From Calothrix sp. PCC 7507 (lineage in GTDB: Bacteria; Cyanobacteriota; Cyanobacteriia; Cyanobacteriales; Nostocaceae), in contig NC_019682.1 in the NCBI RefSeq assembly GCF_000316575.1, forward strand, positions 3,656,001 through 3,720,000: 64,000 bases of DNA, given 5' to 3'. This document shows positions 17,627 to 26,637 of this stretch, one piece after another; position 1 is the first letter of the stretch, and each line of letters opens with the position of its first letter. The notes under the pieces were generated by a model. The model ran no database searches. It worked only from the letters and a program-made list of their open reading frames with translations, and was not told where the DNA came from. A program made the position numbers and the translations under genes.

Positions 17627-19999
17627 ATGCCTAAAACTACTGATTTCACTAACTTTGCTAACGAACGTCCTAACTATTTTCCCGGACAATTTCTGTTAGA
17701 AGATGACTTTGAGCTTCAACATAAATATTTGAGCGATCGCCAAAGCTATCATAATCAGAGTCTGCATATTTCAGGAATTCTGGAAGGACTGGAAGTTATC
17801 GCTGATAAAAAAGCCGTTTTGATTAAATCCGGCTCGGCTATAAATAGCAAGGGAGAACTAATTGTTGTCAAAATAGATATACAATTTTCTGATTTCAAAA
17901 ATCTGGCAAATGGTGAACTATATATCCAATATTCTTCTGCTCAAAATCCTAAAACTCAACAGCAAACAGATATCCCTGATAGCTACACCCGTTGGATCGA
18001 GAATCCCATCGTAGGATTTGGTACAACCCCTGAAAATAGTGTGAAGTTGGCAAAACTCACAATTTCTGAAAGTATTATTAATGTTGATAATACCGTTCGG
18101 GAATATTCAGGTTTATCTTTACCCAATTCCAATAGTAAAGCCTTAACTCTCCGTTCTGGGGGATATGCCAGTCCCAACTTAGCAGTTTTGAGCGGTAGTT
18201 TAAAGCTTGATGCAGATTTAACCATTCAGGGGAAAATACAACCTAGTGCAGGAAACAGTGAGAACAATGGGATTATGTTCCCCAAAGATCCTGGTGGTGG
18301 TGGTGGTGATGCTGCATGGATTCGCTATTACTCACGCAACCCTAACTCGACTGATTTAGGACTAAAAGAACAAACGACTTTAGAAATCGGTACATCCAAT
18401 GATCCACAAGATCATATTGCCTTAATAACTGCTGGTGGGGTAGGAATTGGTACAAATAATCCAGTTGCTAAGTTAGATATCACATCAACCACTCGCACAG
18501 GTAATCATCCGACTGCTGTTAAAGGTTTATATGTCACAGGTGATTTTGGTGCTGATAGCGATGGGATCGAATTTCGACATACTAACGGAACTCAAGGAAT
18601 AGGCTTTGGTTTCAACACAATCTATGCTACAGGAAGCAATGTTGATCAAGACTTAAACTTAAAGGCTAAAGGGACTGGTCAAGTTATTTCTAAAAGTAGT
18701 TTAACCATTCAAAATGGCAAGCTTAATCTCACCGGTAATCAACAAATTGTTTTTACAGATGTAGACGTAACAAACAATCCGAAATTACAACTTTACACTG
18801 GATATGGGCTTGGTGTTAACAACAGTACATTATTCTATACAGCAAATGGCAATCATTCTTGGCGAGATACTCAAAATATCGAAAGAATGTTGTTAACCAC
18901 AGGTGCAGATGGTGGGTTAGCAGTCAAAGGAACAGGAACTTCTTCTTTTGCGGGAAGTTTAACAATCAATGGAAGTTTGACAATTAACATTCCTGGTGGT
19001 GCGGGTGCATGGAATAAATTGGTTGTAAATACGACAACTGAATGGGGAGATGGAGCTACTCAATATGTGACAATTGGAGCCGGTGGAGCATCAGGCATCA
19101 TGTTGTCTAATCCCCATATTACTTGGAGAGATAGCAGAGCTTCAATTCGTTATGGACGTAGTGGAGGAATACAGACGGGTTCTTACTGGGATGCTGGAGT
19201 TCGTGAGGATGGATCGTTTTCTTTTTCATTAGACGGAGTTAGTGATAATAAGTTAGCGATCGCCAAAAATGGCAATGTATCCATTGGAACTAATAATTCC
19301 ACCAGAGGAAAACTTCATATTGAAGGTTCTGTAACTTATGGAAACCCCTCTGGGTATCGTTACCTCAGACGGGATGGTGTATTTGATAATACGGGTGTAT
19401 TCAATGCTCCTTACTCTCTATACGCAAGTAATTTTATCGGCGCACAAGAGTTCAACGCCTTTTCTGATTTACGCATTAAAGAAATCAAAGGAAATAGCGA
19501 TAGTCAAGCTGATCTGCAAACACTACTGCAGATTCAAGTCACAGACTATTCTTACAAAGATAAAATTGCTCATGGTGATAGCCCTAGAAAGAAAGTTATT
19601 GGTCAGCAAATTGCCACCGTTTATCCCCAAGCCGTGTCAACCCATGCTGATACTGTTCCCGATATTTTGCAATTTGCCGTTATTGCAGAAAACTGGGTTA
19701 CATTCAACAATCATAATTTAAAAATTGGGGATAAAGTTAAAATCCTCTGGGATGATCATAAAACTGAATTATTTCTTGTTGAAGCAATCAAAGCAGATAG
19801 TTTCAAAATTTCCCTTAACTACACTGGTGATGTCTTTGTGTATGGTCGAGAAGTAGATGACTTTCATGTTGTTGATTATGATGCCTTATCAATGCTTCAT
19901 ATCTCTGCCACTCAAGAACTCTATAAAATTATCAAAAAATTAGAAAGAGATATCAGCGCAAAAATTAAGGTTCAAAACCCGATGAACGACTTTAGTTAA
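17627..19999 (+). CDS. Tail fibre with C-terminal peptidase S74-type chaperone domain
   Basis: 790 residues. Residues 1-120 (ERPNYFPGQFLLEDDFELQH, SLHISGILEGLEV) are the eCIS baseplate-anchoring domain. The middle is glycine-rich beta-helical shaft (GGVGIGTNNPVAKLDI, GNVSIGTNNSTRGKLHI). Residues about 610-680 carry the S74 intramolecular chaperone signature (AFSDLRIKEIKGN, VTDYSYKD, KVIGQQIATVYPQAV), which trimerises fibres and then cleaves itself at the Ser of SDLR. A GGAG precedes the ATG by 8 nt. Receptor-binding role is inferred. Confidence 0.9.
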   Translation: MPKTTDFTNFANERPNYFPGQFLLEDDFELQHKYLSDRQSYHNQSLHISGILEGLEVIADKKAVLIKSGSAINSKGELIVVKIDIQFSDFKNLANGELYIQYSSAQNPKTQQQTDIPDSYTRWIENPIVGFGTTPENSVKLAKLTISESIINVDNTVREYSGLSLPNSNSKALTLRSGGYASPNLAVLSGSLKLDADLTIQGKIQPSAGNSENNGIMFPKDPGGGGGDAAWIRYYSRNPNSTDLGLKEQTTLEIGTSNDPQDHIALITAGGVGIGTNNPVAKLDITSTTRTGNHPTAVKGLYVTGDFGADSDGIEFRHTNGTQGIGFGFNTIYATGSNVDQDLNLKAKGTGQVISKSSLTIQNGKLNLTGNQQIVFTDVDVTNNPKLQLYTGYGLGVNNSTLFYTANGNHSWRDTQNIERMLLTTGADGGLAVKGTGTSSFAGSLTINGSLTINIPGGAGAWNKLVVNTTTEWGDGATQYVTIGAGGASGIMLSNPHITWRDSRASIRYGRSGGIQTGSYWDAGVREDGSFSFSLDGVSDNKLAIAKNGNVSIGTNNSTRGKLHIEGSVTYGNPSGYRYLRRDGVFDNTGVFNAPYSLYASNFIGAQEFNAFSDLRIKEIKGNSDSQADLQTLLQIQVTDYSYKDKIAHGDSPRKKVIGQQIATVYPQAVSTHADTVPDILQFAVIAENWVTFNNHNLKIGDKVKILWDDHKTELFLVEAIKADSFKISLNYTGDVFVYGREVDDFHVVDYDALSMLHISATQELYKIIKKLERDISAKIKVQNPMNDFS

Positions 20000-20091
20000 T
20001 GCAGAGAAGATAATGAAGTTAAACAAATGAAACCACAACTCAAACAACGCTTGACAGCACCCAAAGGTTAATTATAGCTATCCCATAAAAA

Positions 20092-20520
20092 ATGGCCGAC
20101 TTCATTCTCATGACTGGCGATAAAGCCATGTTTAACCCCACCTTTGGACAAGCTATCGTCACCGTGCGTCCAGGAGACTTGATTGGCACAGGCAAAGATA
20201 AAATTAACCAAAAACTAGTCTGTGTAGATGGCGACGAGAAAAAAGTCATCGTCCCTGGCTGCACTTACATGACACCAAAATGTAGTATCCCAGGGGTGGG
20301 AATGCTGACTATTGAATCCCTGGCTGGCAACCAAAAAGCTAAAAAGACCAAATCAGGGGGTAAACCTGTATTACTCAAAGGTGCATCATTTAAAGCCAAA
20401 TTTCAAGTGATGGTTCCTGCACAACAACCCTCAGCACCCAGTCCCATCCCCGATGCTACCCCGCAATATTCTGGTACTGGGACATTTATGTCCCTAAATA
20501 TGAAAGTTAAAGGAACTTAA
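20092..20520 (+). CDS. PAAR-like spike tip protein
   Basis: 142 residues. MADFILMTGDKAMFNPTFGQ begins a small all-beta protein with CTYMTPKCSIPGVGML and a terminal SGTGTFMSLNMKVKG. Composition and place at the end of the cluster match the Pvc10-like conical tip that sharpens the spike trimer. Possible metal-binding residues are the two Cys in CTYMTPKC. The Pro-rich linker at about 105-120 is unusual. Family assignment is moderate. Confidence 0.7.
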   Translation: MADFILMTGDKAMFNPTFGQAIVTVRPGDLIGTGKDKINQKLVCVDGDEKKVIVPGCTYMTPKCSIPGVGMLTIESLAGNQKAKKTKSGGKPVLLKGASFKAKFQVMVPAQQPSAPSPIPDATPQYSGTGTFMSLNMKVKGT

Positions 20521-20527
20521 GTAAATC

Positions 20528-20734
20528 ATGAAAGAACAGTTAGAAAAGCGCCTAGCAGAACTCAAAGCCGAGTTTGCATCAGGACAAAAAGTTATGGCAG
20601 AGTTAGAGACGAAACAAGCAAATATCCGCGATACCTTACTGCGGATTAGTGGAGCAATTCAAATTCTGGAAGAAGAAATAAATAAAGTCAGCGTAGAGGA
20701 AAACAATACCCAAGAAGCTTATAAGATAAGTTGA
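20528..20734 (+). CDS. Small coiled-coil protein, last gene of the CIS run
   Basis: 68 residues, almost entirely predicted helix with heptad spacing (LEKRLAELKAEFASGQKVMA, LLRISGAIQILEEEI). It begins 8 bp after the PAAR-like gene and is probably cotranscribed. Similar short coiled coils occur at the ends of phage baseplate operons. No function is assigned. Confidence 0.7.
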   Translation: MKEQLEKRLAELKAEFASGQKVMAELETKQANIRDTLLRISGAIQILEEEINKVSVEENNTQEAYKIS

Positions 20735-20746
20735 TGCGCCTCTAAG

Positions 20747-20762
20747 GAATGTGGATTAAATA
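20747..20762. repeat. IS1634-end-like remnant
   Basis: GGAATGTGGATTAAAT closely resembles the right terminus of the IS at 23041-23056 (GGAATGTGGGTTTAAA). It lies 13 bp after the last CIS gene and may mark an old element end. Confidence 0.4.
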
Positions 20763-20777
20763 AAGTGCAAAAGTAGT

Positions 20778-20916
20778 GGAACGACACGACTAAAATAGTG
20801 CGTTAGACGTAGGTTGGGTGAAGCGGAGCGCAACCCAACATTGATCAGGGCGTTGGGTTACGCAAAGCCTCCACCCAACCTACAATTTTATTGCAACATT
20901 TTAGCTGTGTCGTTCC
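20778..20916. repeat. MITE-like element with 19-bp imperfect terminal inverted repeats
   Basis: GGAACGACACGACTAAAAT (20778-20796) is inverted at 20898-20916 with two mismatches. Inside is a second palindromic pair, GTAGGTTGGGTG and CACCCAACCTAC, round a GCGGAGCGCAACCC repeat. At 139 bp and without a gene it looks like a non-autonomous element. Confidence 0.75.
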
Positions 20917-21246
20917 AGTAGGGTTTGTTAGCGGAGCGTAACGCACCATTCCCATTTAAACCTACATTCCGCAGATGTAACTGATATTACTGGTAATTTT
21001 GAAAAATCAAGACTAGAATATTTTTATTAGTCTAATTTTTAGGTTAAAATTTACTTTTATTTACAACGATTAGGGAGTTTATCAGTAAGTTAATTTCACA
21101 GATTATCCTAATATATTCATTTTCGCGAACAATCAAATAATTTATCTAAAATTTCCCAATATAAACTTAGCAAAGACTATTATAATCTTCGCGGTAATTC
21201 TAATTTTTAAAAAATATTTCCAATTTGTTCAGACAAATAACCCAGT

Positions 21247-22914
21247 TTAAATCATCAGATAGTATTGACGACAATTTTCACCCAAATAACGTAATATTTT
21301 TTGACGTTCCTCTGTTAAATTACTCATTTGTTGCTTGCCATTGACAAGCAACAAGTGTACAGATTGAAACATCTGAAATATCCACCTCATTGTCGGTTTA
21401 TTCGTGAATTTCTTTACCTGATTTCTGACGCTACCATCTGATAATAATAATGCTTGCCTCAACTTTCTTTGTGCTAGGTTATAGACTAACAAGCATAGCT
21501 CCATTATCATCGCAATTGCCTCCACTCTTTCGGGACTTTTGACAAATACACTTGACGTAAAAAACAATGGATCTTTTAAAAATCTAAATCCTCTTTCGTT
21601 CGATTGTTGAGCTTTATATTCTAAGAGTACCTGCTGATTATTCAATTCATCTTCATCTAAGATATTCGTCGCCAATATAAATCTTCCAGCTTTAATTTTC
21701 TCAGCTTCTATCACTTCTATTCTCGGTTCTATTTGACCTGTGACTTGATATTTTATTTGCTGTTTCTCGGTGGATTTACTTGGTCTTCCTGCTTTGGTAT
21801 ACTCTGGTTTTTCTGAGTACTCAATTTCTTTGATTTGGTGATATTTCCACGATAATGATAGCTTTTCTACAGCGATTTTAGCATCTGCCTGACATGCAAA
21901 TTCTTGTCTGGATAGTTTGCGTAGTGCGGCTTGCGCTTTTTCTAACTGCTTCTCAACTTGTTTTTTTACTTGTTGAATACTTGATTTTTTTCGCTGTTCA
22001 CTTTCTATGATTAACCATCTTTGTTTTATCTTTCCGTATTCACTTTCTCTAGTTGCTATTTTGTATCCTGTTGTTTCACTTTCTTGCCATTCATTTTCCT
22101 GAATATCTAAGATTTTATGTTGTGCCTCTTTAATACTTAGTGGTACTCTAGTTATCCATTTTAATTCTCTCATGGCTTCTAGGTTATCAGCTGTGTATAA
22201 GGCACTGTCAGCTACACATATTCCCGCGAATGTCCATTGCTTTCTAAATTCTTTTAATCGGGAGACGAATACACTTTTATCATCTACGTTTCCTGAATCT
22301 ACTTTTAAATATAATGGGATATCTCCATCTCCTGTCACTATCATATCAATGATAAATTGTTTTAAGTCTGGTCGGTGGTCTCTCGAGTATCCATGAACAA
22401 TTTCTATGGGTTTCATTTCTGACTCTAATTCGGCTTGATTTAATGAGGCTTCTTGATTAATTTTATCTATTGTCTCTGACTCTTTTTCATATTCTCCATG
22501 TACATACATTGAACTCCCATCTAAATGAATACTATTCATTTCTACTTGGAATTTGTCCGCCGCTTTTATGGCGATTGCTGTAAATAATTTCGTTGTTCCT
22601 ACTTGATAGTATTGGTCTAATGCCCTTCCTAATCTATCGTCATTTAAATGTGATGGGTAGACTCCTTTTCTTATTAGATGTTCGGTTGCTTTTCCTACAA
22701 AAAACTCCTCAAATAGATATAATGGTGCGCTCAAAAACCCTAACCCATTCAAAATCATTGCTTTCATTACTTGTCCAGGAGTGAGAGTTTCTTTAACTTT
22801 TATTCCCACTTTTTTATTCACTTCTTCTACCAATTCCATCTCGTCTATTATTCCCGCTACTATGCCCAAATGGTCTATATTTAGGACTTTTATTGTTTCT
22901 AGTGCCTCATTCAT
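21247..22914 (-). CDS. IS1634-family transposase
   Basis: 555 residues, apparently intact. IKVLNIDHLGIVAGIIDEM at the start, LDGSSMYVHGEYE, HGYSRDHRPDLKQFIIDMIV, and SGNVDDKSVFVSRL are the DDE-type core signatures of the IS4-like IS1634 family; RGFRFLKDPLFFTSSVFVKS lies near the end with the catalytic Glu region. It cuts and pastes the enclosing element. An intact frame and matching termini suggest it may still be active. Confidence 0.92.
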   Translation of the reverse strand: MNEALETIKVLNIDHLGIVAGIIDEMELVEEVNKKVGIKVKETLTPGQVMKAMILNGLGFLSAPLYLFEEFFVGKATEHLIRKGVYPSHLNDDRLGRALDQYYQVGTTKLFTAIAIKAADKFQVEMNSIHLDGSSMYVHGEYEKESETIDKINQEASLNQAELESEMKPIEIVHGYSRDHRPDLKQFIIDMIVTGDGDIPLYLKVDSGNVDDKSVFVSRLKEFRKQWTFAGICVADSALYTADNLEAMRELKWITRVPLSIKEAQHKILDIQENEWQESETTGYKIATRESEYGKIKQRWLIIESEQRKKSSIQQVKKQVEKQLEKAQAALRKLSRQEFACQADAKIAVEKLSLSWKYHQIKEIEYSEKPEYTKAGRPSKSTEKQQIKYQVTGQIEPRIEVIEAEKIKAGRFILATNILDEDELNNQQVLLEYKAQQSNERGFRFLKDPLFFTSSVFVKSPERVEAIAMIMELCLLVYNLAQRKLRQALLLSDGSVRNQVKKFTNKPTMRWIFQMFQSVHLLLVNGKQQMSNLTEERQKILRYLGENCRQYYLMI

Positions 22915-22958
22915 GCTTTTTCTCTTTCCACTTACCGCCTTATTATTTTATAGAAAAA

Positions 22959-22995
22959 AAGCCTGAAATAATTGCTATACAACCATTTCAGGCTT
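22959..22995. terminator. Hairpin just upstream of the transposase, both-direction terminator-like
   Basis: AAGCCTGAAAT (22959-22969) pairs with ATTTCAGGCTT (22985-22995) across a 15-nt loop; an A-run precedes it and TTTTTT follows. It lies within the IS between its right end and the transposase start, so it could block transcription entering from outside. Confidence 0.6.
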
Positions 22996-23056
22996 AAGTT
23001 TTTTCAATTTCATAATTATGAAATCTGCTTTAATATCTGCGGAATGTGGGTTTAAA

Positions 23057-23507
23057 TCAAAATTGCAGGTTATTAAATTTGCATTCCTAAGTTAGATAAA
23101 CTGCCGTTGCTCAATGCAAGTATGAATGAGATGAATGCAATTGGGTAGCGATCGCCACAGGTGAGAGGTTGAGGTAATTGCACATTTGTCAAGATTAACT
23201 CTTGAACGCTCTTGCACTTGTCATCAAAATCATCTTAATACTGCTGCCAGCATTAAAAAAGTCAACAGCCTAGTGGTCTGTCCCACTAATTTTGATTGTC
23301 ATGTGTGTTTGTAGTCAGGACTTTAGTCCTTGATTTTTAAGCACTAAAGTGCTTACTACGAACCTATCAGAACTTTTGGGACAGAATACTAGCTGTAGAG
23401 CAATCGGGGGCGTGTCTGGAGTTCCTCAATAGTTATAAAAGACAGCTTTGCTACTGTTGTACTCAGCAACTGATTTTATAGTTAAAGTCATATTCTGGTG
23501 AATAAAA
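23057..23507. repeat. Repeat-bearing intergenic stretch; 123-bp element at 23270-23392
   Basis: CTAGTGGTCTGTCCCA at 23270 is inverted at the other end as TGGGACAGAATACTAG (to 23392). The inside holds AGGACTTTAGTCCT and AGCACTAAAGTGCTT palindromes. It belongs to the same general family as the elements at 45525-45638 and 47741-47849. The rest shows no gene. Confidence 0.65.
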
Positions 23508-24365
23508 ATGGTTGCGGAAATTCAACGTGCAGTTGTGATTACAGGCGCATCAACAGGAATTGGTGAGGCTTGTGCTTTGCTTTTAGACAAGTTGGGATTC
23601 TCTGTTTTTGCTGGTGTGCGTAAAGATGTCGATGCTGAAGCGCTGAAGCAGAAAGCATCCCCAAGACTTAGACCGATTTTTTTAGATGTTACTGATCCTC
23701 AATCAATTATATCTGCGGTTGAAACTGTAAACAATGCCGTCGGCGATCGCGGAATTTTTGGTTTAGTGAATAACGCCGGTATTGCTGTTCCTGGGCCGTT
23801 AGAACTATTACCCATCGCTGAGTTTCGCCATCAAATAGAGGTGAATGTTATCGGACAGCTTGCCGTCACACAAGCGTTTCTTGGTCTATTACGCCAAGGA
23901 CAGGGTCGAATTGTCAATATGGGTTCCATTAGCGGTAGAAGTGCTGCCCCGTTTCTGGGAGCTTACAATGCTTCAAAATTTGCCCTAGAAGGACTCACCG
24001 ATGCCATGCGTATGGAGTTGCGCCCTTGGGGAATCTCAGTTTCTATTATCGAACCAAGTGCGATCGCTACGCCAATTTGGGAAAAATCTCTCGGTCAAGC
24101 TGACATTGGCCAAGAAAATCTCTCTCAATCAAATCTTGATCTCTATGGTAACACCATGAAAGCTGTACGTAAGAGTATGGGAATTATCGCATCTAAGGGA
24201 ATTCCTGCAGATACTGTAGCTCAATCTGTTGTCCATGCGTTAACTGCAAAGCATCCCAAAACACGCTATCTTGTGGGACAAGATGCCAAAATCGGAGCTT
24301 TTCTGAAGCGTTTTTTACCAGACAAAGTTTATGACAGATTGATTTTATATTCGATGGGTTTGTGA
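23508..24365 (+). CDS. SDR family NAD(P)-dependent oxidoreductase
   Basis: 285 residues of the classical short-chain dehydrogenase fold. TGASTGIG at residues 11-18 binds the dinucleotide, NNAG follows at about 88, MGSISG holds the catalytic Ser and YNASK the Tyr-Lys pair. The C-terminal 60 residues (TAKHPKTRYLVGQDAKIGAF) resemble retinol-dehydrogenase-like SDRs of lipid metabolism. Substrate unknown. It stands alone between an IS-flanked repeat zone and a convergent aldo/keto reductase. Confidence 0.9.
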   Translation: MVAEIQRAVVITGASTGIGEACALLLDKLGFSVFAGVRKDVDAEALKQKASPRLRPIFLDVTDPQSIISAVETVNNAVGDRGIFGLVNNAGIAVPGPLELLPIAEFRHQIEVNVIGQLAVTQAFLGLLRQGQGRIVNMGSISGRSAAPFLGAYNASKFALEGLTDAMRMELRPWGISVSIIEPSAIATPIWEKSLGQADIGQENLSQSNLDLYGNTMKAVRKSMGIIASKGIPADTVAQSVVHALTAKHPKTRYLVGQDAKIGAFLKRFLPDKVYDRLILYSMGL

Positions 24366-24455
24366 TTAGGGGATTGGGGATTGCACTTCGACTTCGCTCA
24401 GTGCCCAGGGATTGGGGATTAGGGAAGAAATGATCCTTGACTCTTGACTCTTGAC

Positions 24456-25436
24456 TTATTTAGTTTGAAAGATATTTTGTACCATTTTTTTATCTGTATT
24501 TGCAGCTGCTTGATCAAGTGCTTCTACCTCACTGGGGTTTAATTGCCAACCTAATGCACCAATATTTTCCTTGGCTTGCTCAACACTCTTCGCTCCAGGG
24601 ATGGGAATGGTGCCTTTACAGATGCACCAATTGACTGCTACCTGTGACATGGTTTTATTTCTAGACTGTGCAATTTCTTGTAAACATACTAGAAGCGATC
24701 GCACTTTTGGTATTAGCTGTCTAAACAACAAACCTCTGACGCCTTTGGGAAAAGGGCCTGTTTCTGCATATTTTCCCGTCAATAATCCTAAAGCTAGAGG
24801 GCTGTAGGCAATCATCTTGATTCCTAATTGGTCACAAACATCTTTTAGCCCTAGTTCTGTCACCGGATATGTAGATAATAAAGAATATTGCACTTGTAGC
24901 GTGGCAATGGGTACTCCTCGTTCAGCAAACTTTTGATGCACATACTGGAGCCGTTTAGGGCCGTAATTGGATAGTCCTACTCCCTTAACTAAGCCTTGCT
25001 CATAAAGATCAGCCAAACCATCTAACAGTCCTGCTTCTTGCCAAGGCGCATAGTTTGCTGTTGACCAATGCATTTGTACCAAATCTACATTTTTTCCCAG
25101 ACGTTGAGCAGATGATTTGCAAGCCGCAACCATTGACTGGCGCGTCCATCTCCAAGGGTAAGCTGCAAGCTTGGTGGCAATGCAAATATTTTTTTTGCCT
25201 ATACCTTGATATGCTTGAGAAAATTTTCCTAGAAGTAGCTCACTACGCCCGTTTAATCTGCCAGTACCATAAGAATCACCTGTATCAAACAAAGTAACAC
25301 CGTTACTCACACAAAGGTTAAAGACCGCTTGCAACTGCTCATCCATACTTTCGTTGTATCCCCACAGCAGTTGGTTTCCCCACGCCCAAGTCCCACAGCC
25401 CATAATTGGTAGGGATATTTCTTGGCTAATTTGCAT
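24456..25436 (-). CDS. Aldo/keto reductase
   Basis: 326 residues forming an (alpha/beta)8 barrel. FDTGDSYGTGRLNGRSE carries the catalytic Asp and Tyr, IATKLAAYP the Lys and LVQMHWST the His; GTIPIPGAKSVEQAKENIGA near the end is the NADPH site. The subgroup resembles plant/cyanobacterial chloroplast-type AKRs, likely reducing carbonyl compounds. The stop is near a CTTGACT heptamer run (24430-24455). Confidence 0.92.
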   Translation of the reverse strand: MQISQEISLPIMGCGTWAWGNQLLWGYNESMDEQLQAVFNLCVSNGVTLFDTGDSYGTGRLNGRSELLLGKFSQAYQGIGKKNICIATKLAAYPWRWTRQSMVAACKSSAQRLGKNVDLVQMHWSTANYAPWQEAGLLDGLADLYEQGLVKGVGLSNYGPKRLQYVHQKFAERGVPIATLQVQYSLLSTYPVTELGLKDVCDQLGIKMIAYSPLALGLLTGKYAETGPFPKGVRGLLFRQLIPKVRSLLVCLQEIAQSRNKTMSQVAVNWCICKGTIPIPGAKSVEQAKENIGALGWQLNPSEVEALDQAAANTDKKMVQNIFQTK

Positions 25437-25490
25437 ATTGACTCGCTGTAAATGTTTTAAATATTTTTATATTAGGACGATGTGCAATCG

Positions 25491-25637
25491 CATTGCAGGT
25501 CGATGCAATTACATTGCAGGTCGATGCAATTACATTGCAGGTCGATGCAATTACATTGCAGGTCGATGCAATTACATTGCAGGTCGATGCAATTACATTG
25601 CAGGTCGATGCAATTGCATTGCAGGTCGATGCAATCA
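25491..25637. repeat. Seven tandem 21-bp repeats
   Basis: Seven units start at 25491, 25512, 25533, 25554, 25575, 25596 and 25617, each CATTGCAGGTCGATGCAATTA with variation at the outer units. The unit is itself near-palindromic (ATTGCA...TGCAAT), so the array can form stacked hairpins, and 21 is three times the STRR heptamer. It abuts the stop of the next minus-strand gene. Long open frames across it on both strands are repeat artefacts. Confidence 0.95.
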
Positions 25638-25973
25638 TTACCGTTGTTTTTGACGTAATTGCTCGATGATATAGTCTTCGAGTTCTTGTCTTTCTCTGTT
25701 ACTGGCTTTGCGCTGATAAGTTCTGCCTGTTTCTTGAATAAACTTACGTTTTTCGCTTGGAGACGAATTGACTTTCATTCCCTGTGCTTTGAGCTTGTTC
25801 TGTAATTCTTCCCAGGTTTCTTCTCCTACACTTTCGCCTAATTTTACAAGTGCCTTTGGGAGTAAGTTTTTAGCTTCTCTTTGAAAATCCTCTTCTGTCT
25901 CTAGAGAGGCTAAATCTACACTGCTGAAGTCGATTTCAATTTGAAACTTACTCATTAAATTATCTTTGCTCAA
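25638..25973 (-). CDS. Conserved small hypothetical protein
   Basis: 111 residues; a second ATG at residue 7 (MSKFQIEIDFSSVD) may be the true start. The C-terminal half is charged and helical (YQRKASNRERQELEDYIIEQ). No catalytic motif is recognised. The stop codon falls just at the border of the 21-bp repeat array. Confidence 0.6.
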   Translation of the reverse strand: MSKDNLMSKFQIEIDFSSVDLASLETEEDFQREAKNLLPKALVKLGESVGEETWEELQNKLKAQGMKVNSSPSEKRKFIQETGRTYQRKASNRERQELEDYIIEQLRQKQR

Positions 25974-26637
25974 TTAACAACTAATCTTTGGATGTACATC
26001 TTACTAGAACAACACAGCTAAAATATAGGACTCATATTTGATTTTTGAACAAATCTAAGTATCTGTAGGGTGGGCATTGCCTAAGCTGTTAACTTTGAAG
26101 GTCTTAAGTCCAAAATGTATCATACAAAATAATAGTCGTAGTTAACGTTATAGCGGTTTTCAGCTCAGTGAGGTACAGTTTTCAATCGCAAAGCCTGTAG
26201 GGGCGGGGTTTTCCCGCCCTCGATTGTATGGCATCCGACCGAAAACCTCTATATCATCAGGGCACGGCAGTGCCGATGCCCCTACGGTAAACACAAAAAT
26301 TGCATGATAATTTTTAACTAATTTCGTACAAAGTCAACAGCTTAGTACAGGTCGGCGGAAATGAGCATACCATTGTAGTGCGAGCATCTTGCTCGCGTTT
26401 GTCTGCGAGCTAGATTATCAAAATGAATTTATAAAATGGTATGGTTATTTACGCCATGCAGTACTAGTGAATATTTTGATAAGCACCATTAAGTTCACTA
26501 CCTTGATGCTAGCAAACCGTCATCGACCTCAGTCCCTATGTTAGGAGTCAGAAACGATAGACTTTTTACAGGGATACTTTGAAAACATGATTGTTTGCCA
26601 TTTATACAAGAACTCTAGCTAAGGTAGGTATGGGGTA
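25974..26637. repeat. Repeat-rich intergenic stretch without genes
   Basis: It contains one end of the TTTGATTTTTGAACAAA family (about 26037-26080), a GTTATAGCGGTTTTCA...GTGAGGTACAG repeat from 26147 that recurs at 51505, a block 26258-26340 (GGGCACGGCAGTGCCGATGCC onward) nearly identical to 45441-45523, and a GCGAGCATCTTGCTCGC palindrome near 26380. No coding potential is seen. Confidence 0.7.

Larger units (their letters stand above)
20961..23050 (-). mobile_element. Complete IS1634-family insertion sequence
   Basis: Inverted termini CCTACATTCCGCAGAT (20961-20976) and ATCTGCGGAATGTGGG (23035-23050) differ at one position. Both are flanked by TTTAAA (20955-20960 and 23051-23056), an AT-rich 6-bp direct repeat consistent with the 5-6 bp target duplications of this family. 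The 2090-bp element holds one intact minus-strand transposase. The left 270 bp is AT-rich and non-coding. Confidence 0.85.

Noticed and set aside
19338-19721. 127-residue frame inside the fibre gene
   Set aside because: Different frame of the fibre gene, with no family resemblance.
20528-20734. Holin or toxin antitoxin-like small gene at CIS end
   Set aside because: Sequence shows a plain coiled coil with no membrane segment or toxin motif.
25491-25637. Possible CRISPR array
   Set aside because: Units are contiguous without spacers and have 21-bp periodicity; no cas genes nearby.
25354-25653. Repetitive frames across the 21-bp array on both strands
   Set aside because: Reading frames persist only because 21 is a multiple of three; not genes.
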